Shown: one piece after another, positions 32,186 to 41,498 of the stretch | Layout of the letters: each line of letters starts with the position of its first letter | How positions within the stretch are numbered: position 1 is the stretch's first letter | Assembly: GCA_024654625.1 (NCBI GenBank) | Contig: JANLHB010000024.1 | Location: forward strand, 1 to 52,809 | Length of the DNA: 52,809 nucleotides | Direction of reading: 5' to 3' | Source: Patescibacteria group bacterium | GTDB lineage: Bacteria > Patescibacteriota > Minisyncoccia > GCA-002772825 | Position numbers and translations under genes: made by a program | Notes under the pieces: generated by a model | Told to the model about the DNA's origin: nothing | The model's input: the letters and a program-made list of their open reading frames with translations, nothing else | Databases searched by the model: none

Positions 32186-32372
32186 AATCGTTTATTATTA
32201 TACCTTTTAAATATAGAAAAATAAAAATCAGCTAAACCTTATTGTTATGTTAATAATAAGTGGAGCAGTTGTGAAGATTGACCTTGATTAAAATTTTCAT
32301 CTTAATGTTGTTTTTAAATAAAACTTGGCCGACCTTAGTTTTTAATATGATTGACTAAGCTTGAAATTATAC

Positions 32373-32378
32373 TATACT
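32373..32378 (+). promoter_or_regulatory. -10 box, leaderless-type, rpmH
   Basis: TATACT ends 7 nt before the ATG of rpmH. The dnaA-rpmH spacer (32186-32385) has no DnaA box that I can see and no gene. Confidence 0.5.
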
Positions 32379-32385
32379 GGTAATT

Positions 32386-32520
32386 ATGTCAGTTACATAT
32401 CAGCCTAAAAATAGAAAAAGGAAAAAAACACATGGTTTCCTTGTCAGACAGAAAACTGCCGGCGGAAAGAAGGTTCTTGCTTCTCGCAGGCAAAAAGGAA
32501 GAAAAAAACTAGCTGTCTAG
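32386..32520 (+). CDS. rpmH: 50S ribosomal protein L34
   Basis: A 44-residue basic protein: [20 protein letters not shown], then [13 protein letters not shown]. The TYQPK...RKRKKTHGF pattern is diagnostic. It lies directly before rnpA, the order conserved in nearly all bacteria. Confidence 0.95.
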   Translation: MSVTYQPKNRKRKKTHGFLVRQKTAGGKKVLASRRQKGRKKLAV

Positions 32521-32602
32521 TTTTTTTCTTTATTTTAAGGTGTTTTACCTGATGAGTCTTGTTTTATTGAATAAAATTAAGAATCCTTCATTTTATAACT
32601 AT

Positions 32603-32947
32603 ATGTTGCCTAAAAAAAGAAGGGTGGATAAAAATTCCTTCAAAAAACTTTTTAAGGAAGGAAAAACAATAAAATCAGAGTTCTTTACATTAAAAATTCG
32701 ATATACAGATAGTAATTTAAGTAAATTTTCAGTTATTGTCCCTGTTTCTGTTGAAAAAAAGGCCACAGAGAGAAATAAACTTAAAAGACGGGGTAGGAGT
32801 GTTTTATTAAAAAATATAGACAGTATAAAAAGAGGATTAGAAATGCTTGTTTTTTTAAAAAAAGAGTCCAAAGAGCTTAAATTTGCTGATTTTGAGAAGA
32901 ATCTCGTTTTTCTATTGGTAAAATCGGGATTATTAGGTAAAAAATAA
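32603..32947 (+). CDS. rnpA: Ribonuclease P protein component
   Basis: About 114 residues. The protein cofactor of RNase P, which trims the 5' leader of pre-tRNAs. It shows the family signature as ATERNKLKRRGRS and a start MLPKKRRVDKNSFKKLF that fits the family; an upstream GTG (32540) would add 21 residues and is less likely. Lies 82 nt after rpmH and 13 nt before yidC. Confidence 0.92.
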   Translation: MLPKKRRVDKNSFKKLFKEGKTIKSEFFTLKIRYTDSNLSKFSVIVPVSVEKKATERNKLKRRGRSVLLKNIDSIKRGLEMLVFLKKESKELKFADFEKNLVFLLVKSGLLGKK

Positions 32948-32960
32948 AATTAATTTATAT

Positions 32961-33770
32961 ATGACTTTTTTAAAATTACTTTATATTTCAGTATTTTATG
33001 AACCTCTTTATAACGGTTTGGCTTTTTTGGCTAACCTTGCGCCTTTTGGCGATATTGGTATTGCAATTATTGCTCTGACTCTGGTTGTAAAATTTATATT
33101 ATTCCCTTTTTCTCATAAAACAATTGTTACTCAATTAAAAATGCGCAAGCTTGAGCCTGAAATATCGGCGCTTAAAGAGAAGCATAAAGAAGACAAACAA
33201 GAGCAGGCAAAAAAGGTTATGAGTTTATATCGCGAGCATGGGATTAATCCTATGTCGGGGTTTTTAATGCTTTTAATACAGCTACCTATAATATTTGCGC
33301 TGTATAAGGTTTTTTTAAATGGCCTTAGTTTTAACCCGGATGATCTTTATTATTTTATCTCTGTCCCTGACAATATAAGGACTTCATTCTTGGGTATATT
33401 TGATTTGACTCAGAAAAGCTATATCCTTGCCGGCTTTGCGGCAATTACTCAATTTTTCCAAATGAGGCTTGCCACACCGCCTTTGGCTAAAAAAGATAAT
33501 AGTAAAAAGAGCTCTTTTCAGGATGATTTTGCCCGCAGTATGAATATACAGATGAGATATATAATGCCTCTTTTTGTATTTTTTATAGCATTTAAGTTTT
33601 CATCGGCTATCGCCCTTTATTGGACAACTATGAATATTTTTGCTATAGTTCATGAAATACTAGTCAGATTTAAAGCTAAAAAAATGTTTCTAAATGGAGA
33701 CTCAAAAGGATATAATAAAAAAAATAATAGAGGAACTTCTTTCGAAAATGACAATCGCGGGCGAGATTGA
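32961..33770 (+). CDS. yidC: Membrane protein insertase YidC
   Basis: A 269-residue Oxa1/YidC insertase of the short form without the large periplasmic domain. Membrane segments include IGIAIIALTLVVKFILF, MSGFLMLLIQLPIIFALY and the C-terminal pair around MPLFVFFIAFKFSSAIALYW, with a lysine-rich coiled loop between the first two. It inserts small membrane proteins and works with the SecYEG route. The last 77 nt overlap the jag gene in another frame. Confidence 0.93.
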   Translation: MTFLKLLYISVFYEPLYNGLAFLANLAPFGDIGIAIIALTLVVKFILFPFSHKTIVTQLKMRKLEPEISALKEKHKEDKQEQAKKVMSLYREHGINPMSGFLMLLIQLPIIFALYKVFLNGLSFNPDDLYYFISVPDNIRTSFLGIFDLTQKSYILAGFAAITQFFQMRLATPPLAKKDNSKKSSFQDDFARSMNIQMRYIMPLFVFFIAFKFSSAIALYWTTMNIFAIVHEILVRFKAKKMFLNGDSKGYNKKNNRGTSFENDNRGRD

Positions 33771-34158
33771 TATTGTTGACGAAATTGACGGCGCTCGTTT
33801 TACGGTAAGGACCAGGAGTATAAATACTCTAATAGGAAATAACGGGCAAAATCTTAGCTCTTTTTCTCATATTGTAAAAAAAATTTCTGAAGTAAAATTA
33901 AGAAAAGCCGGATTTGATAATTCGCTTCAGTTTTCGGTTGACGTTAATGATTATCAGCTTAAAAAGACTGAAGAATTAAAGAGTCTGGCTAAGATGAATG
34001 CTCAAAGAGTCAGATATTTCAAGAAAGAGATTATTTTACCTCATATGAACTCTTATGAGAGGAGAATTATCCATACTGCTTTGGCTGAATACCCTGATAT
34101 TAAGACAGAGAGTATCGGAGAAGGAGAAGAAAGGAGGATTGTTATTAAGCCTTTATAA
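33694..34158 (+). CDS. jag: Jag/KhpB-family RNA-binding protein
   Basis: A 154-residue protein with a KH domain (FTVRTRSINTLIGNNGQNLSS: the GxxG loop is IGNNGQ) and a C-terminal R3H domain (NAQRVRYFKKEIILPHMNSY ... ERRIIHTAL). The Jag N-terminal domain is lacking, as in many short members. KhpB proteins bind RNA and affect cell-division gene expression. It starts 77 nt inside yidC, so it is translationally coupled. Confidence 0.9.
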   Translation: METQKDIIKKIIEELLSKMTIAGEIDIVDEIDGARFTVRTRSINTLIGNNGQNLSSFSHIVKKISEVKLRKAGFDNSLQFSVDVNDYQLKKTEELKSLAKMNAQRVRYFKKEIILPHMNSYERRIIHTALAEYPDIKTESIGEGEERRIVIKPL

Positions 34159-34167
34159 TTAATTTTA

Positions 34168-34977
34168 TTAAAGTCCGGTGCAGTCCGGATTTTTTAATAA
34201 ACAAAGCCAATTATCCACGGATAATCTCTCTGCCCTGGCATCTATCGGTATTCCGCATTTTAACAAGCACGCGGTGTTTATTAAGTTTAGATTATTTTTT
34301 AATAGTTTTCTTTTACTTGAGAAACCTTTTTTTACGATTTCAAAAAATTTTTTCTCATCTATTGTTTCTTGAGGCGAGGTAAAATTCTTTTTTGAAATAT
34401 CACTTATTAGAATAATAGCCGAATCAACTTTAGGCTTTGGATTGAAAAACATTGCCGGAACTTTTTTTATAAATTTCGGCGTTCCATAGACTTTTACGCT
34501 AATGGACAAAATACTTTCTTTCCGTTGTCCTTTATGTTCTTTGGTTGTTATTCTATCGGACACTTCTTTTTGGACTAAAAGGACAATTTTTTCAGGTTGA
34601 ACTCTTGTTTCTAAGAAGGTTTTTAATAATCGCGATGTTATATAGTATGGGATATTAGCTACAATTTTATAAGATTTATCCTTTAATATATAAGGTTTTG
34701 GGTCAAAATCTAATGCATCGCCATATATTAACTCAAGTTTTTTATTTATTATTTCTTTTTTAAATTTGTCCTTTAGAAAGTTTATTAATTCCTTGTCCTT
34801 TTCAATAGCAATAACCCTGCCGGCATATTTAAGTAGCTCTTCCGTTAAGACCCCTTTTCCTGGTCCAACCTCAAGGACAGTGTCCTTTTGATTTACTTCG
34901 GCGGATTTTACAATCAATGAGACGATGCTTTTTGAAGTAAGGAAATTTTGACCCAGTCTTTTTTTTGCTTTTATCAT
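34168..34977 (-). CDS. rsmA: 16S rRNA dimethyladenosine transferase
   Basis: A 269-residue methyltransferase (KsgA) that dimethylates two adjacent adenosines in the 3' end helix of 16S rRNA. The SAM site is VLEVGPGKGVLTEEL, the catalytic motif IV is NIPYYI, and the start KAKKRLGQNFL is typical. Convergent with jag. Its stop-distal end is 5 nt from the helicase gene on the same strand. Confidence 0.95.
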   Translation of the reverse strand: MIKAKKRLGQNFLTSKSIVSLIVKSAEVNQKDTVLEVGPGKGVLTEELLKYAGRVIAIEKDKELINFLKDKFKKEIINKKLELIYGDALDFDPKPYILKDKSYKIVANIPYYITSRLLKTFLETRVQPEKIVLLVQKEVSDRITTKEHKGQRKESILSISVKVYGTPKFIKKVPAMFFNPKPKVDSAIILISDISKKNFTSPQETIDEKKFFEIVKKGFSSKRKLLKNNLNLINTACLLKCGIPIDARAERLSVDNWLCLLKNPDCTGL

Positions 34978-34982
34978 ATTTA

Positions 34983-36911
34983 TTAAAATTCAATTGTTGG
35001 CAAGTCTTCACCGGCATCATCATTGTTATGGAAAATAATGAGGTGATCCGGAAGCTCGCTTAAAAATGATGAAGGGTAATTAACTTGCTTTGACCCGAAG
35101 ATAGTCCGCATATCGGCAAAAGATAAATAGAGTTTTTCTTTTGCGCGGGTTAATGCTACATAAAAAAGCCTCCTCTCTTCTTCCTCGTGTTCCTCCCCCT
35201 TACCGCCTAAATCTTGATGAGGGAAAAGACCTTCTTCGAGTCCGGTGATAAATACATATTTAAATTCAAGTCCTTTGGCTGAGTGCACTGTCATAAGCCT
35301 TACCGCTTTATTTTTCTCTTGTATTGAATCTTGGTCTGATACAAGAGACGCTTCCGTTAAGAGCTTCTCAATACCTAGGGGCGCTTCAAAGTCATCGTAT
35401 TTTAATCCTAATGTTACCAATTCTCTTATATTTTCCAATCTTTCTTGATCATCTTCACTTCCGCTTTTTAAAAACTCCTCCATTCCGGTTGCTTTTATAA
35501 CATTTTTTATCACCAGTGACGGCTTTTCTGTGAGAATGGATTTTTTTATTGATGTTAATAATTTATTGAAATCATTAACTTTCTCCTCTGTTTTTTGCGG
35601 AAGTTCATTCTGTTTGCCGGAGAATATCTTAAGAAGAGTCGTTTTTCCTATTCCCCTTGGCGGGATATTTATAATTCTTTTTAGCCCTTCTTGGTCGTCC
35701 GGATTTAAAGCCACTTTTATAAAAGTCAGTATATCCTTAATCTCTTTTCTTTCAAAAAAACGGACCCCTAGAATTTGATAAGGAATGCCTTTTTTAAGCA
35801 ACGCTTCCTCTAAAGAGCGTGATTGGAAATTAGCTCTATAAAGTATGGCAATACCTGAAGCCTCGCTTTTGTTTTTAGAAATAATTTTTTCTATCTCTTC
35901 TGCTATAAAAAGAGCTTCTTTTTCTTCATTTTCCGCCTCAAAGAGCGTTATTTTTTCGCCTTCTTTGTTTTTGGTAAACATATTTTTGTCTATGCGCAGT
36001 TTATTTTTCTTTATTACCTTATCTGCGGCAAAGAGAATATTTTTAGTAGAGCGATAATTTTCTTCAAGAAGCACAAGTTTAACATCAGGGTAATCTTTTT
36101 CAAAATTAAGGATATTTTTAAAGTCCGCCCCTCTCCAGCCATAAATTGATTGATCGCTGTCGCCTACCCCGCAAATGTTTTTATGCTCTTTTGAAAGAAG
36201 TTTTGTAAGCGTATACTGGCTTTTATTTGTATCTTGGTACTCGTCTATGTGGATATATTTCCACAAGGATTGATAATATTTTAATATTTCAGGATTTTCT
36301 TGAAGAAGAATGACTGTTTTTAGGATGAGGTCGTCAAAATCAAGCGCGTTTTGTTTTTTTAAAATATTCTCATAGTTGCCCCATATTATGGCGAGCATTT
36401 TAGGGAAGTATTCATCGCCTGCTTCTTCAAGATAAGTTTCGTAGTCCGTCAATTCACCTTTTTGTCTTGAAATTGTATTTTGAATTCGTCTTGGGTCAAA
36501 TTGTTTTATATCAAGATTAGCCTCTTTTATCGCCGACTTAACGGCTTTTAAAGAATCTTCTTTGTCTAAGATAGAGAAATATCGCGTTATGCCAATGGCT
36601 TTTGAATTTTCTTTTATAATATGGACACCAAGCGAATGAAAAGTGCTTACAAAAGGTATGCTATCTTGCAGCAGGTGCGGGGCGTCTTTCTTTATTAGGT
36701 CAATAATCCGCTCTTTCATTTCCTTGGCTGCTTTATTGGTGAAAGTTATAGCAAGAATATTTTTTGGCTCCACTCCTTCTTTTACAAGGTTAAAAATCCT
36801 ATGAGCTATAGTTTTAGTTTTGCCGGCTCCGGCTCCGGCTATTATTAAAAGAGGGCCTTCCTTATGCAGGGCGGCTGCCTCTTGAGATTTATTTAATTCA
36901 GACGAACTCAT
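34983..36911 (-). CDS. pcrA: UvrD/PcrA-type DNA helicase
   Basis: A 642-residue superfamily 1A 3'-5' helicase. Motifs in order: Q/I LNKSQEAAAL and GAGAGKTKT, II HIDEYQDTN, III GVGDSDQSIYGWRGAD, IV LEENYRSTKN, V VHSAKGLEFKYVF, VI RRLFYVALTRAKEKL. It stops soon after motif VI, about 90 residues shorter than Bacillus PcrA, so the C-terminal RNA-polymerase-interacting tail is absent. TATTAT lies 6 nt before the ATG. Confidence 0.94.
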   Translation of the reverse strand: MSSSELNKSQEAAALHKEGPLLIIAGAGAGKTKTIAHRIFNLVKEGVEPKNILAITFTNKAAKEMKERIIDLIKKDAPHLLQDSIPFVSTFHSLGVHIIKENSKAIGITRYFSILDKEDSLKAVKSAIKEANLDIKQFDPRRIQNTISRQKGELTDYETYLEEAGDEYFPKMLAIIWGNYENILKKQNALDFDDLILKTVILLQENPEILKYYQSLWKYIHIDEYQDTNKSQYTLTKLLSKEHKNICGVGDSDQSIYGWRGADFKNILNFEKDYPDVKLVLLEENYRSTKNILFAADKVIKKNKLRIDKNMFTKNKEGEKITLFEAENEEKEALFIAEEIEKIISKNKSEASGIAILYRANFQSRSLEEALLKKGIPYQILGVRFFERKEIKDILTFIKVALNPDDQEGLKRIINIPPRGIGKTTLLKIFSGKQNELPQKTEEKVNDFNKLLTSIKKSILTEKPSLVIKNVIKATGMEEFLKSGSEDDQERLENIRELVTLGLKYDDFEAPLGIEKLLTEASLVSDQDSIQEKNKAVRLMTVHSAKGLEFKYVFITGLEEGLFPHQDLGGKGEEHEEEERRLFYVALTRAKEKLYLSFADMRTIFGSKQVNYPSSFLSELPDHLIIFHNNDDAGEDLPTIEF

Positions 36912-36925
36912 TAAAGTATAATACC

Positions 36926-37234
36926 TTATTTGAGCCCGGTGACAATATTTCTAAATTCTGCTATCCCTTCTTTTATTTCATTTTGAATTAATTCTTCAAT
37001 CCCGGGAATTTTAGCTTGCAAAAAGTTATGCATTTTATCGTTGTTGCCTTCTTTGCTTAATGTATTAAATTCTCCACGCGCTTCTTCCGGAAGATTTCCC
37101 AGTGTTACAGCCGTTATCCTCTTTAGCAGACTTTCTCCGAATTTAGAAATTACAAGATCTTTATTTCCTTCTGATAAAGACGAAAGCCCAAGCTCTTCTA
37201 TAAGTGTGTTTTTTATTTCTTCTTGTTGTATCAT
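36926..37234 (-). CDS. Small helical CPR protein (DUF5663-like)
   Basis: A 102-residue all-helical, acidic protein (EEIKNTLIEELGLSSLSEG ... IPGIEELIQNEIKEG). It resembles a family of short helical proteins common in Parcubacteria, which I would place near DUF5663, but this is from memory of the pattern only. It sits 5 nt downstream of the 926-residue gene on the same strand, so the two are probably co-expressed. Confidence 0.65.
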   Translation of the reverse strand: MIQQEEIKNTLIEELGLSSLSEGNKDLVISKFGESLLKRITAVTLGNLPEEARGEFNTLSKEGNNDKMHNFLQAKIPGIEELIQNEIKEGIAEFRNIVTGLK

Positions 37235-37239
37235 AATAT

Positions 37240-40020
37240 TTATTTATTATTATCCCCTCCTACCCATATAAAACCTTCATCTTTTGGTGGTAATGGCGCT
37301 TTCGGATATCCGAATACTGTCGGTCTTGATGTTTCTTGAATATTTGGTTCTATGGCCTGTGTATGCGGAACTTCTGTCGGGGTGAATATTTCAGGCGTTG
37401 GTTTTGGTATTATTTCTGTTAAGATTGGTTTACTTATTGGGGTTTTTACCAATTCATCATCTTTCATAAAATGAGCAATCGCTCTTTTTATATAACTTTC
37501 TGTTGTTTCATTTGACTGAAGGGCTGACCCTGTGTGCCCTTGAAGATTCTCTAAATATTTCTTTAATACTCCTCCTGCTTTGGTGGCTGGCAGGTCTTTT
37601 GCCTTTAGCCATTCAGCTGACTCCAGACCGTTTTTAGCGCCGAATCCGAGGAATCCTTTTGAGCCAAAGAGTTTATTTATGTCATCATTCATTATTTTAT
37701 TTACATTGTAGTTTGCTAGATTCTCTAAGGCTTCTTTTGCAGGTACTTTGGCGGGAGCAACATTTTCTAATACACTTTCTCCGTTAGCGGTGATAGGGGC
37801 ATTTTTTGCGCTTTCCCACGCGCCAGAAGGCGTGTTTTTATCTGCTCCTGTAATAGTGTAAGTCTCCCCTTTTAAAGGTTCTGGGTTTAATAGCTCATTT
37901 CTTAGCGTGTCTAAGCGTTCGGCTATTTTTCTTTGAGCTTCATCTGCCGCTTTTACCATTTCACTATTGTCAAAATCTGTTATTTGGCTAGGGATGATGT
38001 CGTCATGACCGGTAATTCCGGTCTCAATATCTCCTATTTTATCTAACGAGTCAGCGTGAAGCGTTTCTACCCATGTTTCGGGCTTGATGTCGTTAAGATA
38101 AGCCACAGCGCCTGTTTTAAGGACGCCTTGGTCCCAGAGCGCGTTAGAGCGCGATTCTAGGTTCTCAACTATTTTATTGAAGGCGTTATGATCTTTTATC
38201 GTTAAGAAATTTTTTGTCTTGTCCCAAACAGCGGCATTGTTAAACTCAGAGGCGCTTATGCCGGCGACATTATCTACATCGGCAAGATTATTTCCTTCGG
38301 CAAGTTTCACTAAATTAGCGGCGATGTTTAGGCTTTTTGCGCCTTCCGCTTCTCCGAAGATCACGGTGCCTTTCAAGTCCATATGGTTTGCCGCCATCAT
38401 ATGAAAGACTCGCTCCAAGCTCCCCGGGACGCCATTTTTGCCAAGCTCGATTGAAAAATCAGAAGTAAGACCTCTTTCAGCGACTTCTTTAGTTACTCCT
38501 TCTGCGACATTTGCGAGATTTGAATCTAGGGACACTGCGTCAGCATTGGCGTTAATTTCAGGAGCTATGTCCGGTGTTGTTGGTATATTAGCATCAATAG
38601 AAGGCACTGTCGGCGGTGTTGTAGATGTTTCTATGAAAGGTGTTTTTATGGCGTTGGTAATCTTTGCCATATCTTCTGGTGGAAGCCAGTAATTATAAGC
38701 ATCAGTGATTAGTGTGGTAAGGCCAGTTGCATCGGATATTGTTTTTATCCCTTCAGCTGCATAACCGCTTCCTACAAGCATTCCTAATGCGGCAGCTTCT
38801 ATTGTTTGCCTTGTCGCTTCCGCTTTGGTTCGCTCCATACCTCCTTTTTCAGCTGATCTTTTAAGCCATGCTTCAGTTGCTACAAAAGTGGCAAGACCAC
38901 CTAATGCTCTTTGCATCAGGGTGCCGGTAAAAGCGGCTGTGGCTATTGTTCCTGCCACAGGTCCGCCAATAAGCGCTGATGCACTCGCAGTGGCAATAAG
39001 CGCACCAGATAATAGAATTTTACGTTTAAAGGGTTGCTTCTTATACCATTCGCCGGTTGACCGCGCTCTCTCCATTACCCAATTCCCTTTTGCCTCAATT
39101 TTCTTTTCAGTAGTATCTTCAAACCGGGAGATAGCCTGATTAAATTTATGCATTTCTAGTTCCTCAGCTTTCCCATACCAGCCTTCACTTATTGATTTTA
39201 CTGGAGTTCCTGGGGCTTCTTTTGTTTCGTGCCTTCCAAAATCTATTTTTTCAGCAACATTTTTAGCTGATTTCATACTCTCTTCTATTCCGGCTAAATC
39301 TTTAAGAGTTGGTTTATTGAAGGCGTCAAATTTTGGAGTATTGTCTACCTCACGTATGGGTTTCTCGTTTGAGTCTATAAGATTAAGTCGTTCCCCGATT
39401 TCTTGTTTTATAGGTTGCTCATTTGGGTTTTTTTGAGTAATCTCATCTTGAGTTTTAGCTTCTACAAATTGGTTTTTTTCAACTCCGCTTTTTTTAGAGA
39501 CTGACTTTTGGATAGAATTTAAATATCGAGTCTTTGCTTCTTCAGCTTTTTTAATCTCTTCTTCGTAGAAATTAATCTGTTTTTTATAATGCTCTATTCC
39601 TAACTTAGGTCCATGCTCTTTTTCCATTCTTTCAAGTCTTTCTTTAGAATCTCTTAGTCCTTCTTTCATCCTACCTAACTCTGAATGAATCGGGTAAGGG
39701 ATTCTTTTTTTGTTACTCTCTGCCGCCGCCGCTCCCAAGTTTTGTGGGGCCTGCTCCATTTTTGGCTCCTCTCTTTTTTCCGCCTTTGGAAACAAATCTT
39801 TTATCTTACCAAGATCTTTAAAGTCCTTGTAAACTAGCTTCTCCGGCTTGGCCGCTGCCGCCCCTAAATCTTGTGGTGCATTCTCCGACACTGGTTGCCC
39901 CCCGTCTCTTTTAAAAACATCATCACCTAGAGCTGCCTCCACTAGCTTATTAGAATATTTATCTTCCTCGGGTGTGACACCGAGTAATTGTTGGTCAAAA
40001 GAATCCATCATTTTTTCCAT
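37240..40020 (-). CDS. Large CPR-specific membrane/coiled protein
   Basis: A 926-residue protein I cannot assign. The N-terminal 300 residues are charged and include a predicted coiled coil (about 115-170) and a duplicated motif APQDLGAAAA / APQNLGAAAA near residues 48 and 90. Residues about 330-410 hold two or three glycine/alanine-rich hydrophobic segments (ILLSGALIATASASALIGGP, GTIATAAFTG). The remainder is polar with Thr/Pro-rich stretches and ends in a Pro-rich tail (KPTPEIFTPTEVPHTQ). There is no clear signal peptide. The shape suggests a membrane-spanning structural or export-linked protein; nothing shows enzymatic activity. Confidence 0.75.
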   Translation of the reverse strand: MEKMMDSFDQQLLGVTPEEDKYSNKLVEAALGDDVFKRDGGQPVSENAPQDLGAAAAKPEKLVYKDFKDLGKIKDLFPKAEKREEPKMEQAPQNLGAAAAESNKKRIPYPIHSELGRMKEGLRDSKERLERMEKEHGPKLGIEHYKKQINFYEEEIKKAEEAKTRYLNSIQKSVSKKSGVEKNQFVEAKTQDEITQKNPNEQPIKQEIGERLNLIDSNEKPIREVDNTPKFDAFNKPTLKDLAGIEESMKSAKNVAEKIDFGRHETKEAPGTPVKSISEGWYGKAEELEMHKFNQAISRFEDTTEKKIEAKGNWVMERARSTGEWYKKQPFKRKILLSGALIATASASALIGGPVAGTIATAAFTGTLMQRALGGLATFVATEAWLKRSAEKGGMERTKAEATRQTIEAAALGMLVGSGYAAEGIKTISDATGLTTLITDAYNYWLPPEDMAKITNAIKTPFIETSTTPPTVPSIDANIPTTPDIAPEINANADAVSLDSNLANVAEGVTKEVAERGLTSDFSIELGKNGVPGSLERVFHMMAANHMDLKGTVIFGEAEGAKSLNIAANLVKLAEGNNLADVDNVAGISASEFNNAAVWDKTKNFLTIKDHNAFNKIVENLESRSNALWDQGVLKTGAVAYLNDIKPETWVETLHADSLDKIGDIETGITGHDDIIPSQITDFDNSEMVKAADEAQRKIAERLDTLRNELLNPEPLKGETYTITGADKNTPSGAWESAKNAPITANGESVLENVAPAKVPAKEALENLANYNVNKIMNDDINKLFGSKGFLGFGAKNGLESAEWLKAKDLPATKAGGVLKKYLENLQGHTGSALQSNETTESYIKRAIAHFMKDDELVKTPISKPILTEIIPKPTPEIFTPTEVPHTQAIEPNIQETSRPTVFGYPKAPLPPKDEGFIWVGGDNNK

Positions 40021-40114
40021 AACTTTATTCTATTCTTTTTGTTAAATTGAGGCAAATTTAATTGTGATTTTCTGTGCATCTAACGGTCTAAATTGATGAA
40101 ATTTGTTACCCTTA

Positions 40115-40147
40115 GTCACTCCCGAGTGACGGGGTTTGTTATCCACA
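40115..40147. promoter_or_regulatory. Hairpin plus DnaA-box-like site upstream of M23 gene
   Basis: GTCACTC/GAGTGAC (40115-40130) is followed by TTATCCACA (40139-40147, exact DnaA-box consensus). A second small hairpin GCTAGT/ACTAGC lies near 40193-40207. The spacer 40021-40234 holds no gene. Whether these sites are functional cannot be told. Confidence 0.35.
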
Positions 40148-40234
40148 TATTGATTGACTAATAGGGTGGTCGCTATATAATTATAGTTAAGGCTAGTTGC
40201 ACTAGCTTTTCCCCGTAAATAACGATATTTAAGG

Positions 40235-41413
40235 GTGAAATATCTGAAAAAGCATTTTTTAAAGAAGTGTCAGGTATGGTCGCAATGTTTAAATTTTGAT
40301 TTTTGGCTTATTTTAATTAACTCAACAAATTCTGGTGACCCCAGCAGTAGAAATAGGGCTCACAAGAATAAAATATCCTTATTTTTAAAGCTTTTATCCA
40401 TAAAGGCATCTTTAATGTTATTTGGGTTAGTATTATTGTTCTCGTCCCCAATACCAGTTTCGGCTGGTTTTTTATCGTTTTTAGGGGGTATTTTGGGCTT
40501 TTCTGCTGGGATGGCGAAAGAGACACCTGGTGAAAATCTTCAAAATATGCCACTTCTCCAGGCGGCTTTAAATTCTGATCCTTCTCCGGCTAAAGGTGGC
40601 GGTGATATTACTATAATAAACGGAAGCGCGCTGTTCTCTGATACCGGTCCTTATGGAAGTATGGCTGATATAGAAGACGCTAAGCCGGAAAGCGGAGAGA
40701 TCAGCCTTTATGTTGTAAGGGATGGTGATAGCTTGTCTCAGATTGCTAAAATGTTCAATGTAAGTATCAGTACTATTATATGGGCAAATGATATAAAAAA
40801 AGGCGACCTCATCAAACCAGGTCAAACACTTCTTATTTTGCCTATTTCAGGGGTTAAATATATTGTAAAAGAAGGAGATACTGTTAAAGGGATTGCTACT
40901 AAGTTTAAAGGAGATGCGGATGAAATAATTCAGTTTAACGGTTTAGCCGATAGTGAGAAGCTTGTAGTTGGAAGTGAAGTTATAATTCCAAATGGAGAAG
41001 ATTCATCTTATGTGCCGGCTTCTTCAGTAAAGACTGTCGTAGTAAGAGGTTCCGGAGGCCCTTCTTATTCAGGCTATTATCTTCGTCCTGTTGAAAATGC
41101 GGTAAGGTCCCAAGGCCTTCATGGTTATAATGGTGTTGACTTGGCTGCGCCAACAGGAACGCCAATTTTGGCATCGGCGGCAGGAGATGTGATTGTGAGC
41201 CGTTCAGCCGGTTGGAATGGAGGTTATGGCAAGTATATAGTTATAAAGCACTCTAATGGCACTCAGACTTTATATTCTCACTTAAGCGAAGTTATAGTAT
41301 CTACCGGTTGGCATGTGGTGCAAGGTCAGATAATAGGTTATGTTGGCTCTACCGGTAAATCCACAGGCCCGCATCTTCACTTTGAGATTCGAGGCGCCAA
41401 AAATCCTTTTTAA
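40235..41413 (+). CDS. LysM-M23 peptidoglycan endopeptidase
   Basis: A 392-residue exported protein. A long N-terminus is followed by a hydrophobic segment (about residues 57-78), then two LysM repeats (SLYVVRDGDSLSQIAKMF and KYIVKEGDTVKGIATKF) that bind peptidoglycan glycan chains, and an M23/lysostaphin domain (from about residue 275) that cuts peptide cross-links. The downstream ligands are clear in TLYSHLSE and HLHFEI. The first ligand region reads GLHGYNGVDLAAP, so the histidine is two residues earlier than in the usual HxGxD. The start codon is GTG; the next ATGs are far inside. Confidence 0.88.
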   Translation: MKYLKKHFLKKCQVWSQCLNFDFWLILINSTNSGDPSSRNRAHKNKISLFLKLLSIKASLMLFGLVLLFSSPIPVSAGFLSFLGGILGFSAGMAKETPGENLQNMPLLQAALNSDPSPAKGGGDITIINGSALFSDTGPYGSMADIEDAKPESGEISLYVVRDGDSLSQIAKMFNVSISTIIWANDIKKGDLIKPGQTLLILPISGVKYIVKEGDTVKGIATKFKGDADEIIQFNGLADSEKLVVGSEVIIPNGEDSSYVPASSVKTVVVRGSGGPSYSGYYLRPVENAVRSQGLHGYNGVDLAAPTGTPILASAAGDVIVSRSAGWNGGYGKYIVIKHSNGTQTLYSHLSEVIVSTGWHVVQGQIIGYVGSTGKSTGPHLHFEIRGAKNPF

Positions 41414-41442
41414 ATAATTAAATAATATAAACATTAAACATT

Positions 41443-41480
41443 AAAAGGTCTCACCTTTGTATAAAAAGGTGAGACCTTTT
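41443..41480. terminator. Bidirectional terminator
   Basis: AAAAGGTCTCACCTTT and AAAGGTGAGACCTTTT form a perfect 16-bp stem with loop GTATAA between the converging M23 and comM genes. Confidence 0.85.
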
Positions 41481-41498
41481 TGGCTTTTGATATTTGTG

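Noticed and set aside
40021-40234. Riboswitch (for example ydaO/c-di-AMP) before the LysM-M23 gene
   Set aside because: Two small hairpins are present but none of the conserved riboswitch sequence blocks can be recognised.
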